From Cryobacterium sp. Y29 (lineage in GTDB: Bacteria; Actinomycetota; Actinomycetes; Actinomycetales; Microbacteriaceae), in the NCBI RefSeq assembly GCF_002929825.1, contig NZ_PJJN01000030.1, positions 153,424 through 217,423 on the forward strand: a stretch of 64,000 nt of DNA, in the 5' to 3' direction. The notes beneath the pieces were generated by a model, which worked only from the letters and a program-made list of their open reading frames with translations, was not told where the DNA came from and did not search any database. Below are positions 26,032-34,677 of this stretch, one piece after another; position 1 is the stretch's first letter; every line of letters starts with the position of its first letter. The position numbers were made by a program, and so were the translations under genes.

Positions 26032-27015
26032 TTGGACGACGAATGCATCCATGGACTCGAGGGCCAATTGTGCGCTCTGTGCTTTCCCAAAGTTGTTACT
26101 GAACCCCTCACTCCGGTGAAAAAGACCCGCGCACCGAAGCTGTCCTCGCTGCGCGACCCACTTCCGACGGCAGCTATGCCCGCCACACGCACGGCTCGCC
26201 CGGTTCGCGTCGCTGGCGCACCTCGCCCGGTGCGAGCTGAGAAGGTCTCGACCGACAACGTCGACGAGCAGCGTGTGTACCACCTCACGCACATCAGCAA
26301 TCTCGGCGCCATTCTGCAGGACGGACGCCTACTCGCCAACGACGCCCTCACCGCGCGGCCCACCGTCGACATCTCCGCACCGGCCACTCGCGACCTGCGC
26401 CGGGCTGCCCGCGTCTCCGGCGACGGTCGCAGTGTAGCTGAGTACGTTCCCTTCTTTCTGTCGCCGAACGCGAGCGTCTGGGAGAGCGTGCGCGCCGAAG
26501 CCGCTGACCCGCGCCTGGCGCGCGATGCCCACGGCTCTGAGGCCTTCGACTTCGTCATGCTCGTGAGCACGGTCAAGAAGATCAACGAGGGGATGGCGGC
26601 GCGTGCCGCAGCTGAAATTATCTCGGCCAAGGCCCCGGTAGCCAAGGCCCAGGTAGACTCCGCCCAGGATCTGACCGCCCAGGATGCTGACGCCGCCGAG
26701 GAGGCGGTTCCGTTCGTTGCGAGCGTGATCGCCGTCACCAACGGTGATGCCGCCGGCGCGCTGACCCGGTTCGGCGCCACGCCGGCCACTGCCGAACGTA
26801 TGCTGCAGACCCTTCGCGCCGAAGCAGACGGCGCGATGATTCTCGAAGCCGAGCTACTCGTTCCCGACGCCGTGCCGATGGACCTGATCACGCTCATCGG
26901 CGTCTGCAACGACAATGTGCGCGAAACTGTGCGCGGAATCCTGAAGGCCAGCTCGTATAAGCCCAAGGTCGCGGTCTACCCGCCGTGGTTCCACACCTCC
27001 GCTGATCCCCAGTAA
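26032..27015 (+). CDS. DarT-like (DUF4433) DNA ADP-ribosyltransferase domain protein
   Basis: About 327 residues if started at the TTG at 26032 (GAAAGG 11-12 bases upstream); a GTG at 25978 would add 18. A short N-terminal Cys/His motif (DDECIHGLEGQLCALCFPK) may bind zinc. A basic Pro/Ala linker follows, then the DarT-type domain: VYHLTHISNLGAILQDGRL (NAD-binding His), RDLRRAARVSGDGRSVAEYV-PFFLSP, and near the end ILEAELLVPDAVP, in which the Glu matches the catalytic residue, plus VAVYPPWF. DarT modifies thymidine in single-stranded DNA with ADP-ribose and is normally paired with the macrodomain antitoxin DarG. No DarG-like gene is nearby. An Ala-rich insertion (about residues 190-225) separates the halves. 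Confidence 0.75.
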   Translation: MDDECIHGLEGQLCALCFPKVVTEPLTPVKKTRAPKLSSLRDPLPTAAMPATRTARPVRVAGAPRPVRAEKVSTDNVDEQRVYHLTHISNLGAILQDGRLLANDALTARPTVDISAPATRDLRRAARVSGDGRSVAEYVPFFLSPNASVWESVRAEAADPRLARDAHGSEAFDFVMLVSTVKKINEGMAARAAAEIISAKAPVAKAQVDSAQDLTAQDADAAEEAVPFVASVIAVTNGDAAGALTRFGATPATAERMLQTLRAEADGAMILEAELLVPDAVPMDLITLIGVCNDNVRETVRGILKASSYKPKVAVYPPWFHTSADPQ

Positions 27016-27079
27016 GGCTTGGTCGTCGGGCCGGATCCGGAGAGTAGTCCCCTGATCTGGCCTGATCGTGAATCCAGAC

Positions 27080-27637
27080 CTAGACGACCCCGAGCGGGAG
27101 ATGCTCCCCGATGGGCAGCTCCACCCGGATCCGGTCGCCCGGGTGCACGATGCCGCCGGTCACCACGACGCCCATGATTCCGCCGCGGCGTTGAACTGAG
27201 CCGGCGGCATCCGTTTTGATGAGCTGCTTCATCAGGCCTTTCTGGTAGCCGTTGATGAGCGAGCAGGGGCTGCGCACGCCGGTGATCGAGACCACGGCCT
27301 CGCTGCCGAGGTGCAGTCGGGTTCCGAGCGGCAGCGTCATCAGATCAATTCCGATGGTCGTCACGTTTTCGCCCAGCTCGCCCGGTGCGACCGTATACCC
27401 GGTGGGTACGAGGTCGTCGAACAACTCTGCGGCCATGAAGTGCACCTGGCAGAGGTTGGGCGCCGTGGGATTACGTTTTTTGGCGTAGCGGTGCTGCACC
27501 GTGGCGCCCGCGTGAGAATCGCCGTCGACCCCGATTCCAGCCAGCAAACGGATGCTTGTGACCACCGGCTTGCTGAAGCGGTGCGCGTCATCGCGGCTGA
27601 CGGAAACGACCGCGCCGGGACGTCCCTCGAGTGCCAT
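27080..27637 (-). CDS. MOSC domain-containing protein
   Basis: 185 residues from the ATG at 27637, preceded by GGGGG. Motifs: VVSVSRDDAHRFSKP, GIGVDGDSHAG, LCQVHFMAAELFDDL, PGELGENVTT and ITGVRSPCSLINGYQKGLM with the conserved cysteine. MOSC domains bind molybdenum-cofactor sulfide and act in sulfur transfer or in reductases (YiiM-like). This stand-alone form is common in actinobacteria. The extended frame to 27757 lacks a ribosome site and is not used. Confidence 0.92.
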   Translation of the reverse strand: MALEGRPGAVVSVSRDDAHRFSKPVVTSIRLLAGIGVDGDSHAGATVQHRYAKKRNPTAPNLCQVHFMAAELFDDLVPTGYTVAPGELGENVTTIGIDLMTLPLGTRLHLGSEAVVSITGVRSPCSLINGYQKGLMKQLIKTDAAGSVQRRGGIMGVVVTGGIVHPGDRIRVELPIGEHLPLGVV

Positions 27638-27774
27638 GCCCCCGATTCTGCCATAGCGCACGCACGTTCGAGGGAACGCATACAAGACCGACTGCGCAGA
27701 CGTCAAAATGTTTGCGGTAAATGGTTGACGCACCATCACGCTGGGCCTACATTTCATCAGTGGAAAGGTTGCCG

Positions 27775-28077
27775 ATGACTAGTGTTGCCCCCGACAGTCA
27801 CGACCAGGCCGATGAGGGTACGGCTGAACCACCGCCACTACCGACAGACGAAACCGCCCCGCATATTGCCCGGCCCTACCGAGCCCTGGAGCGAGAGTTG
27901 GAACGCGCGGTGCGCGATCGCGTCGACGTCAACCTGCGAGTCACCGCGGCGGTCAACGCCATGCGCGACGGCGGCTGTTCCTGGGCCGATATCGCACGCC
28001 TCCTTGGTACCGCCCCGCAGACCGCGCACAAGAAATACAGCAAGCCGCGCCCGCCACGCGCCCCCAAGGACACCTGA
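27775..28077 (+). CDS. Small helix-turn-helix protein
   Basis: 100 residues from the ATG at 27775 (GGAAAGG upstream). An acidic Pro/Thr-rich N-terminus is followed by a helix (RALERELERAVRDRVDVNLRV) and a resolvase-like helix-turn-helix CSWADIARLLGTAPQTAHKKY, ending in a basic tail (KPRPPRAPKDT). It probably binds DNA; the targets are unknown. Divergent from the MOSC gene with 137 bases between. Confidence 0.72.
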   Translation: MTSVAPDSHDQADEGTAEPPPLPTDETAPHIARPYRALERELERAVRDRVDVNLRVTAAVNAMRDGGCSWADIARLLGTAPQTAHKKYSKPRPPRAPKDT

Positions 28078-28235
28078 CGAGATCAGAGCGTGCCCAACGC
28101 CGCGCCCGCGATAATCCCGCGTGCCGGGGGCTGCACGTCGGGTTTGCGGCCCTCGGTCGGGTGATTGCATTGCGGCCCAGATCACACGGTCGTGATATAG
28201 CCTTGAGGCGAATTCTCCCTGATTGAAAGGACACC

Positions 28236-28715
28236 ATGCACGCCTCCGAGACACTCAGCAACAACCTGCAGTCCGTTCTGGTCGACCTGATCGAATTGCA
28301 CGTGCAGGGCAAACAAGCGCACTGGAGCGTCGTTGGAAAGAACTTCCGCGACCTGCACCTGCAACTCGATGAGATCATCGTCGATGTGCGTGAATTCTCC
28401 GACCAGGTCGCCGAACGCATGCGCGCACTCGACGCGATGCCTGACGGTCGCAGCGAGACGGTCACCAAGGCCACCAACCTGCCGAAGTTTCCCGACGGCG
28501 AAGTCGACACGGCCGAGACGGTCAACCTCATCACCGAACGGCTCGACGCCACGGTCGCCAACATGCGCAAGGTGCACAATGAGGTCGACGAGGAAGATCC
28601 CACCAGTGCCGATCTTCTTCACGCTTTCATCGAGAAGCTCGAGCAGTATTCCTGGATGGTCAGCGCGGAGAACCGCAAACCGCGCAAGCGTTCCGAGGTG
28701 AAATCCGCGCACTGA
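28236..28715 (+). CDS. dps: Dps family DNA-protecting ferritin-like protein
   Basis: 159 residues. The intersubunit ferroxidase site is visible as HVQGKQAHWSVVGKNFRDLH followed by LDEIIVDVREFSDQVAERM (H, H, D, E ligands). Dps forms a 12-mer that oxidises and stores iron with hydrogen peroxide and coats DNA in stress. The C-terminal tail (NRKPRKRSEVKSAH) is basic and could give DNA affinity. GAAAGGA precedes the ATG. A CCAGG-TTTCT-CCTGG hairpin at about 28733-28747 may terminate the transcript. Confidence 0.95.
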   Translation: MHASETLSNNLQSVLVDLIELHVQGKQAHWSVVGKNFRDLHLQLDEIIVDVREFSDQVAERMRALDAMPDGRSETVTKATNLPKFPDGEVDTAETVNLITERLDATVANMRKVHNEVDEEDPTSADLLHAFIEKLEQYSWMVSAENRKPRKRSEVKSAH

Positions 28716-28788
28716 GCTTGCTGACGCATACTCCAGGTTTCTCCTGGGGTAGCGTCGGTGTGGAAGAGAAAAGTGCCATCATGATCAA

Positions 28789-29814
28789 ATGACCTTTCTC
28801 GCGAATGAATCCCGTTATGAGTCCATGCCCTACCGTCGTGTCGGGCGCAGCGGCCTCAAGCTTCCCGCCATTTCGCTCGGTCTGTGGCAGAATTTCGGCG
28901 ATGACAAGCCGCTTGCCACACAACGAGCTATTCTTCGCCGGGCCTTCGACCTGGGCATCACCCACTTCGACCTGGCCAACAACTACGGTCCGCCCCCTGG
29001 GTCGGCCGAAACGAACTTCGGCCGGCTGTACCGCGAAGATTTCAGCGCCCACCGCGACGAACTCGTGCTCTCGACCAAGGCCGGCTACGACATGTGGCCG
29101 GGCCCGTATGGCAACTTCGGCAGCCGTAAATACTTACTGTCGAGCCTCGACCAGTCGCTCTCGCGCATGGGCGTTGACTACGTCGATATCTTCTACTCGC
29201 ACCGTGCCGACCCCGATACCCCGCTCGAAGAGACCATGGGCGCACTGCACACCGCCGTCACGAGTGGCCGCGCCCTCTACGCCGGAATCTCGTCGTACTC
29301 GCCCGCACGCACCCGAGAAGCAGCCGCGATTCTGGCCGACCTCGGCACCCCGCTGTTGATTCATCAGCCTTCCTACTCGATGTTCAATCGCTGGGTCGAG
29401 GACGACCTGCTCGATACGTTCGACGACATCGGCGTCGGCTGTATCGCGTTTTCGCCGCTGGCCCAAGGGCTGCTCACCGACCGTTACCTCAGTGGTATTC
29501 CGGCAGACTCCCGGGTCGCCCGGGACGGCTCGGCGAACAAGTCCATGGTGAGCGCGGAGGCGCTGACCCGTATCCGCGCCCTGACCGAGATCGCCTCCGG
29601 ACGTGGTCAGTCACTCGCCCAGCTGGCATTGGCCTGGGTGCTGCGCAATTCAGAGGTGACCAGCGCGCTTATCGGGGCATCGTCGGTCGCCCAGCTCGAG
29701 GCCAACGTGGGGGCGCTGCACAACCTCGACTTCAGCGCCGAGGAACTGGCAGCCATCGACGAGCACGCCGTCGATAACGGCATCAACCTGTGGGCGGCGT
29801 CGAGCGCGGTCTGA
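28789..29814 (+). CDS. Aldo/keto reductase, YghZ/glyceraldehyde-3-phosphate reductase type
   Basis: 341-residue NADPH-dependent TIM-barrel reductase. The N-terminus MPYRRVGRSGLKLPAISLGL, the aspartate/tyrosine site in FDLANNYGPPPGSAE, the lysine in LVLSTKAGYDMWPGPYG and the histidine in IFYSHRADPDTP are all present. AKR14/YghZ and Kv-beta-like members reduce methylglyoxal and L-glyceraldehyde 3-phosphate. Its stop codon abuts the stop of the convergent helicase gene with no spacing, so no terminator fits between them. Confidence 0.94.
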   Translation: MTFLANESRYESMPYRRVGRSGLKLPAISLGLWQNFGDDKPLATQRAILRRAFDLGITHFDLANNYGPPPGSAETNFGRLYREDFSAHRDELVLSTKAGYDMWPGPYGNFGSRKYLLSSLDQSLSRMGVDYVDIFYSHRADPDTPLEETMGALHTAVTSGRALYAGISSYSPARTREAAAILADLGTPLLIHQPSYSMFNRWVEDDLLDTFDDIGVGCIAFSPLAQGLLTDRYLSGIPADSRVARDGSANKSMVSAEALTRIRALTEIASGRGQSLAQLALAWVLRNSEVTSALIGASSVAQLEANVGALHNLDFSAEELAAIDEHAVDNGINLWAASSAV

Positions 29815-32502
29815 TCACGGCTCGAGGAGACCGCGAATGTCATCGGCGGTCAGCGCGGTGCTGAACATGGCATCATCGTCGAGCACAGCGTTGAACAGCT
29901 GCGATTTTTGCTTCTGGAGTGCCACGACCTTCTCCTCGATAGTGCCGGTCGCGACGAGGCGGTAGACCATCACGTTGCGGGTCTGGCCGATGCGGTGGGT
30001 GCGGTCGATGGCCTGCGCCTCGGTTTGCGGGTTCCACCACGGGTCGAGCAGGAAGACGTAGTCGGCTTCGGTGAGGTTGAGACCGAAGCCGCCGGCCTTG
30101 AGACTGATCAGGAACACCGGCGCCGCACCGCTTTTAAACCGGTCGATCACCTCGCTGCGCCGCAACGTCGACCCGTCGAGGTAGCAATACGGAACACCCT
30201 GCGCGTCGAGCCGGGCGGCGGCGAGCTTCAAAAATAACGTGAACTGGCTGAAGACAAGAGCCCGGTGTCCCTCGCTGATGACATCGTCGAGCTGTTCGAA
30301 CAGGGCATCCAGCTTACTCGAACGCACGCCCGCATACTTCTTGTCGACGAGGGAGGCGTCGAGGCTCAGCAGGCGCAGCAGGGTGAGCGAGCGAAAAATG
30401 ATGAACCGGTTCTTGTCGAGTTCCTCGATCAAACCGTAGAGCTTCTGCCGTTCGCGCTGCAGAAACGTGTCGTAGAGCTTCTGGTGCGCCGGGTTCAGCG
30501 CGATCTGCAGCTCCTGCTCCTGCTTGGGCGGCAGGTCACGGGCAACGACGTCCTTGGTCCGGCGCAAAATCAGCGGGCGGATGCGCCGCCGCAGCTTCGC
30601 GAGTCGCTCGGGGTTCTCACCCCGGGTTACCGGCCGTACGTAGTCCTCGATGAATTTGCGCGATGAGGCAAACAGGCCCGGCGCGACAATACTGAACAGC
30701 GACCACAGATCCATCAGGTTGTTCTCCAGCGGAGTTCCCGTGATGGCCAGTTTGAACGGCGTGTTCAGCTCCTTAGCGCAGGCATAGGCACGGCTCGTGC
30801 GGTTCTTCACGAATTGCGCCTCATCGAGAATGAGGCCAGCCCAGGCCACCGCCTGGTACGCGTCGAAATCGAGACGGAACAACGCGTACGACGTGATGAG
30901 TACGTCGACGTCGGTGGCGGCATCCGCTATGAGCGTGCGGCTTTTTACCTCCGTCGCCGTGAGAGTGCGCACCCGCAGCCCGGGCGTGAACCGAGTCGCC
31001 TCGTTCTGCCAGTTCGCCACAACGGATGTCGGTGCCACGACCAGGAACGGCCCCGGCCCAGAGGCGCTCGCGTGCACCAGCAGCGCCAGGGTCTGAAGTG
31101 TTTTACCGAGGCCCATGTCATCGGCGAGTACCCCGCCCAGCCGGTGCTTCCAGAGAAATGCGAGCCAGGCGAACCCCTCCTGCTGGTAGGGGCGCAGGGT
31201 GGCGCGTACGCCGCTCGGAAGCGAAGTCGGGTCGATGCCGGCCAGATTTTTGAGCCCGGCGGCGGCTGCCCGCCACGAGATTGCCGGCACTGTCTCGTCG
31301 GCGAGATCCTCGAAATCGCTCCATAAACTGGTCTGGTAGCGGCTGATGCGCAGGCCGGTCTCCCACTCCTGCAGTGCGCGGGCTTCGTTGATGAGTTCGT
31401 GCAGCTGCTCGAACTCGGGGCTCTGCAGGGAGAGATAGCTGTTGTCGACCAGTTTCAGGCGCGTCTGGCCCTTCGCAAGCGCCGTGAACAGTGGGCCGAA
31501 TGGCACCGTGATCGCGCCGACGGTGACGATCACGCCGAGGTCGAACCAGTCGCGCTGGTCGGTCTCCACCGTCGTGATCACCAAGTGCGGCACTTCGGTG
31601 CGCTCAAAGTCGTCGGGCAGCACCTCGGGAAAGCGCACCGAGGCGTCCGTGCTGGTGACCAGGACCGTGCGTTGCAGCGCCGGATAGACGGAGCCCAGAA
31701 ACTCGGCCGTATCCTCTGCGGGGACCATCGCCGCCTCGACGCGCCCGACCAGGTGACGCTGCTCGCGATTCAGCGGGCCAGCGGTCGGTGCAAGCGTGAA
31801 CACGGTCGGTATGCCGAACCGCACACTGTAGATGCCATGGCCGGCGATGATTCCGGCAGCCTCGAGGGGGTGGTTCTCCCCGTCGATGTGCAGGCGGGCT
31901 TGCAGAACCAGGGGGCCGACAGCATCCGTTCGGGAGGCGTCGAGGCTGATCTCGGCGAGCGAACCGACCCGCACACCGACGCCTTTCTTGGCGCCGACGA
32001 AGCCGATGCCGAGCTGTTCGGCCTCACGCAGCAACGGCCAGAGCAGCGGGCTGGTGAAATTGTCGAGGTAGATCCAGTCGGTCTCCTGGCTCGTGTACAC
32101 CTCGCGCACGGCCCTGTAGAGGGCGGCGAACTGCGAGATCCAGCGGTGATGTTCGGGGTCGAGGTTGAACCGGTTCAGCTGAAAGGTGAGGTGGCTCCAG
32201 GTGACATTGCTGCGCACCCAGTTACCCTTCGCATTCGAGATAACCGGCCGCACGCCGAGCCGAAACTCGCCGTGGCCGGGCTCGAGCGTTTTCACCGGCT
32301 TGGCCGTCGGCCCACGCCACCGGTCATTCGTGCGCGGAGTCTGCTCGCGCAGCTCGAACTGCAGCCCCATCGCCACTTTCGGTCCGGTAGCCAGTGCACG
32401 CGGTTGCCCGAAATTACCGATTCGCGGCAGAGCGGATGCCGGCGGCTCGGGCGCCTGCACCAGCCGCTTCCACGCGGGGGTCAGGTCTGGGCCGTTCGAC
32501 AT
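29815..32502 (-). CDS. SNF2 family DNA/RNA helicase
   Basis: 895 residues. A poorly conserved N-terminal 400 residues precedes the RecA-like pair: motif I ADDMGLGKTLQTL (about residue 457), motif II LDEAQ (about 560), motif III LAITGTPLENNLMDLW, motif V GFGLNLTEADYV and motif VI DRTHRIGQTRNVMVYRL (about 830). This is the RapA/HepA-like SWI2/SNF2 translocase group common in actinobacteria. It remodels protein-DNA complexes rather than unwinding. Its start is 4 bases after the oligopeptidase stop, so both belong to the same leftward operon. Confidence 0.95.
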   Translation of the reverse strand: MSNGPDLTPAWKRLVQAPEPPASALPRIGNFGQPRALATGPKVAMGLQFELREQTPRTNDRWRGPTAKPVKTLEPGHGEFRLGVRPVISNAKGNWVRSNVTWSHLTFQLNRFNLDPEHHRWISQFAALYRAVREVYTSQETDWIYLDNFTSPLLWPLLREAEQLGIGFVGAKKGVGVRVGSLAEISLDASRTDAVGPLVLQARLHIDGENHPLEAAGIIAGHGIYSVRFGIPTVFTLAPTAGPLNREQRHLVGRVEAAMVPAEDTAEFLGSVYPALQRTVLVTSTDASVRFPEVLPDDFERTEVPHLVITTVETDQRDWFDLGVIVTVGAITVPFGPLFTALAKGQTRLKLVDNSYLSLQSPEFEQLHELINEARALQEWETGLRISRYQTSLWSDFEDLADETVPAISWRAAAAGLKNLAGIDPTSLPSGVRATLRPYQQEGFAWLAFLWKHRLGGVLADDMGLGKTLQTLALLVHASASGPGPFLVVAPTSVVANWQNEATRFTPGLRVRTLTATEVKSRTLIADAATDVDVLITSYALFRLDFDAYQAVAWAGLILDEAQFVKNRTSRAYACAKELNTPFKLAITGTPLENNLMDLWSLFSIVAPGLFASSRKFIEDYVRPVTRGENPERLAKLRRRIRPLILRRTKDVVARDLPPKQEQELQIALNPAHQKLYDTFLQRERQKLYGLIEELDKNRFIIFRSLTLLRLLSLDASLVDKKYAGVRSSKLDALFEQLDDVISEGHRALVFSQFTLFLKLAAARLDAQGVPYCYLDGSTLRRSEVIDRFKSGAAPVFLISLKAGGFGLNLTEADYVFLLDPWWNPQTEAQAIDRTHRIGQTRNVMVYRLVATGTIEEKVVALQKQKSQLFNAVLDDDAMFSTALTADDIRGLLEP

Positions 32503-32506
32503 TCCC

Positions 32507-34633
32507 CTAGCTGTCGCTCTCTGACGGATTCAGACCGGCGGTGCCCAGCACCCAGGCGTAGTTGAACGCGCGCTCACGCCACGCGCTGTAGCGACCGGAA
32601 ACGCCGCCGTGGCCGGCCGACATTTCGGTCTTGAGGAGGGCATCCGCTCCGACTTCCCGGAGCTTAGCCACCCATTTTGCCGGCTCGACGTAGAGAACGC
32701 GGGTATCGTTCAGGCTGGTCACGGCGAGGATATGCGGGTAGGCGACGGCGCGCACGTTCTCGACCGGAGAGTACGACTTCATGTAGGCGTACACCTCGGC
32801 ATCGTGCAGGGGATCGCCCCACTCGTCCCACTCGATCACGGTAAGCGGCAGTGAGGGGTCGAGAATCGAGGTGAGGGCGTCGACGAATGGAACCTCGGCG
32901 AGGATGCCGGCGAACAGCTCGGGCGCGAGGTTCGCCACGGCGCCCATGAGCAGCCCGCCGGCGCTGCCGCCCTCGGCGACCAGTTGGTCGGGAGTCGTGA
33001 AGCCCGAGTCGATGATGTGCCGGGCGCAACTCACGAAGTCGGTGAAGGTGTTGCGCTTGGTCAGGGTCTTGCCGGTTTCGTACCAGGTTCGGCCGAGTTC
33101 GCCGCCGCCGCGCACGTGCGCGATGGCGAAGATCATGCCGCGGTCGAGCAGGCTGAGCCGGGCAATACCGAATCCGGGGTCGATGCTGTGCTCGTACGAT
33201 CCATAGCCGTAGAGCAGTGTCGGCGCCGGGGTGCCGGGCAGGACGAGGTCGCGGCGGTAGACCAGCGAAATGGGTACCCGGGTGCCGTCTTCGGCGGTCG
33301 CCCACTCACGGCGCTGTTCGTACAGCGTGGGGTCATAACCGCCGAGCACCGGCTGCTGCTTGAGCAAGCGGCGCTCGCCGGTAGCCACGACGAGGTCGTA
33401 CACCGTTGACGGGGTGACGAAGCTCGTGAAGCCGAATCGAATGGTCGGCTGCGTCCACTCCGGGTTGCCGGCCGCGCCGACGGCGAACAACGGCTCGTCG
33501 AAGTCGAGCTCGGTCAGTCCGCTCTCGTCGTGCCGATCGATGGCGATCCGGGTGAGGCCGTCCCGGCGGTACTCCACGACCAGAAAGTCAGCGAACGCGT
33601 CGACGCTTTCGAGGCGGATCTGTGGGTCATGCGGCAGCAGCATCCGCTGGGTGCCCCGCGGATCTTCTACTGCGACGCTGACCAGCTCGAAATTGACCGC
33701 GCCGCCGCCGTTATGCACGATCAGCAGGCGGTCTTCACCGTTGACGATGGCGTGCTCAACATCGTATTCGGTGTGGTCGTGGCGGGGCCAGACCACGGTG
33801 AAGTCACCGGTGGGGTCGCTCGCATCGAGCAACCAGGATTCGGTGGTGACGCTCGAGCCGGCCTCGATCATGAGGAATTTGCGGCTGCGAGTGATGCCGA
33901 CGCCGACCCAGAACCGTTCATCGGGTTCGTGAAAGATGCTGGTGTCAGTGGTTCGTGCGGCGCCGATTTCGTGCCGCCAGACGGTGTCGGGGCGCCAGGC
34001 GTCGTCGACGGTGGTGTAAAAGAGGTAGCGTCCACTCGGGTCGAACAGGGCGCCGGCGCTCGTGTTCGGGATAGTGTCTGGCAGGTTCTCGCCGGTCGCG
34101 ATGACGCGTACCCGGATCGTATAGCGTTCGTCGCCCTCGACATCGACGGCGTAGAGCAGTTGGGTGCCGTCGTCGCTGAGGTCGAAGCTACCGAGGGAAA
34201 AGAACTCGTGGCCTTCGGCTTCGACGTTGTCATCGAGCAGGATCTGCTCGCCGGTCAGGCCAGTCTGGTCGCTGCCGCTGATGAGGGGAGCGGCCCAGTC
34301 GCTCGGGCTGCTGATCGGCGCGCGACAGTGAATGCCGTACTCCTGGCCCTCGACCGTGCGGGTGTAGTACCAGTAGTTTCCCCGGCGCACCGGAACACTC
34401 AGGTCGGTCTCCTGGGTGCGGTTTTTGATCTCGTTGAAAATCTGCTGCCGGAGCGGTTCCTGGTGGGCGGTGCGGGCATTTGTGTAGCTGTTCTCCGCTT
34501 CGAGGTGGGCGATGACCTCGGGGCTGGCCTTGTTACGCAACCACTCGTAGTCGTCGATATAGACGTCGCCGTGGTGTTCGCGATTCTGCGGCTTCTTGTG
34601 TGCCAGGGGAGGTGTGCTCGGGCCAGAGGTCAT
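32507..34633 (-). CDS. ptrB: Prolyl oligopeptidase family serine peptidase (protease II / oligopeptidase B)
   Basis: 708 residues from the ATG at 34633; the longer frame overlaps hutI. An N-terminal beta-propeller covers about residues 70-400. The catalytic alpha/beta-hydrolase domain has the nucleophile in GGSAGGLLMG (about 551), Asp in SLNDTRV (about 640) and His in AGHGG (about 671). It cleaves small peptides, preferentially after basic residues in the oligopeptidase B group. Cytoplasmic. It lies 44 bases downstream of hutI on the same strand and may share its transcript. Confidence 0.95.
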   Translation of the reverse strand: MTSGPSTPPLAHKKPQNREHHGDVYIDDYEWLRNKASPEVIAHLEAENSYTNARTAHQEPLRQQIFNEIKNRTQETDLSVPVRRGNYWYYTRTVEGQEYGIHCRAPISSPSDWAAPLISGSDQTGLTGEQILLDDNVEAEGHEFFSLGSFDLSDDGTQLLYAVDVEGDERYTIRVRVIATGENLPDTIPNTSAGALFDPSGRYLFYTTVDDAWRPDTVWRHEIGAARTTDTSIFHEPDERFWVGVGITRSRKFLMIEAGSSVTTESWLLDASDPTGDFTVVWPRHDHTEYDVEHAIVNGEDRLLIVHNGGGAVNFELVSVAVEDPRGTQRMLLPHDPQIRLESVDAFADFLVVEYRRDGLTRIAIDRHDESGLTELDFDEPLFAVGAAGNPEWTQPTIRFGFTSFVTPSTVYDLVVATGERRLLKQQPVLGGYDPTLYEQRREWATAEDGTRVPISLVYRRDLVLPGTPAPTLLYGYGSYEHSIDPGFGIARLSLLDRGMIFAIAHVRGGGELGRTWYETGKTLTKRNTFTDFVSCARHIIDSGFTTPDQLVAEGGSAGGLLMGAVANLAPELFAGILAEVPFVDALTSILDPSLPLTVIEWDEWGDPLHDAEVYAYMKSYSPVENVRAVAYPHILAVTSLNDTRVLYVEPAKWVAKLREVGADALLKTEMSAGHGGVSGRYSAWRERAFNYAWVLGTAGLNPSESDS

Positions 34634-34677
34634 CCCCCCAGCGTAGTTTGCGCGCGGGCGCGCGAGGGATGCCGTGC

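Noticed and set aside
25935..26966. 343-codon minus-strand frame opposite the DarT-like gene
   Set aside because: Ser/Arg/Ala-rich product typical of an antisense frame; the plus strand shows ADP-ribosyltransferase motifs.
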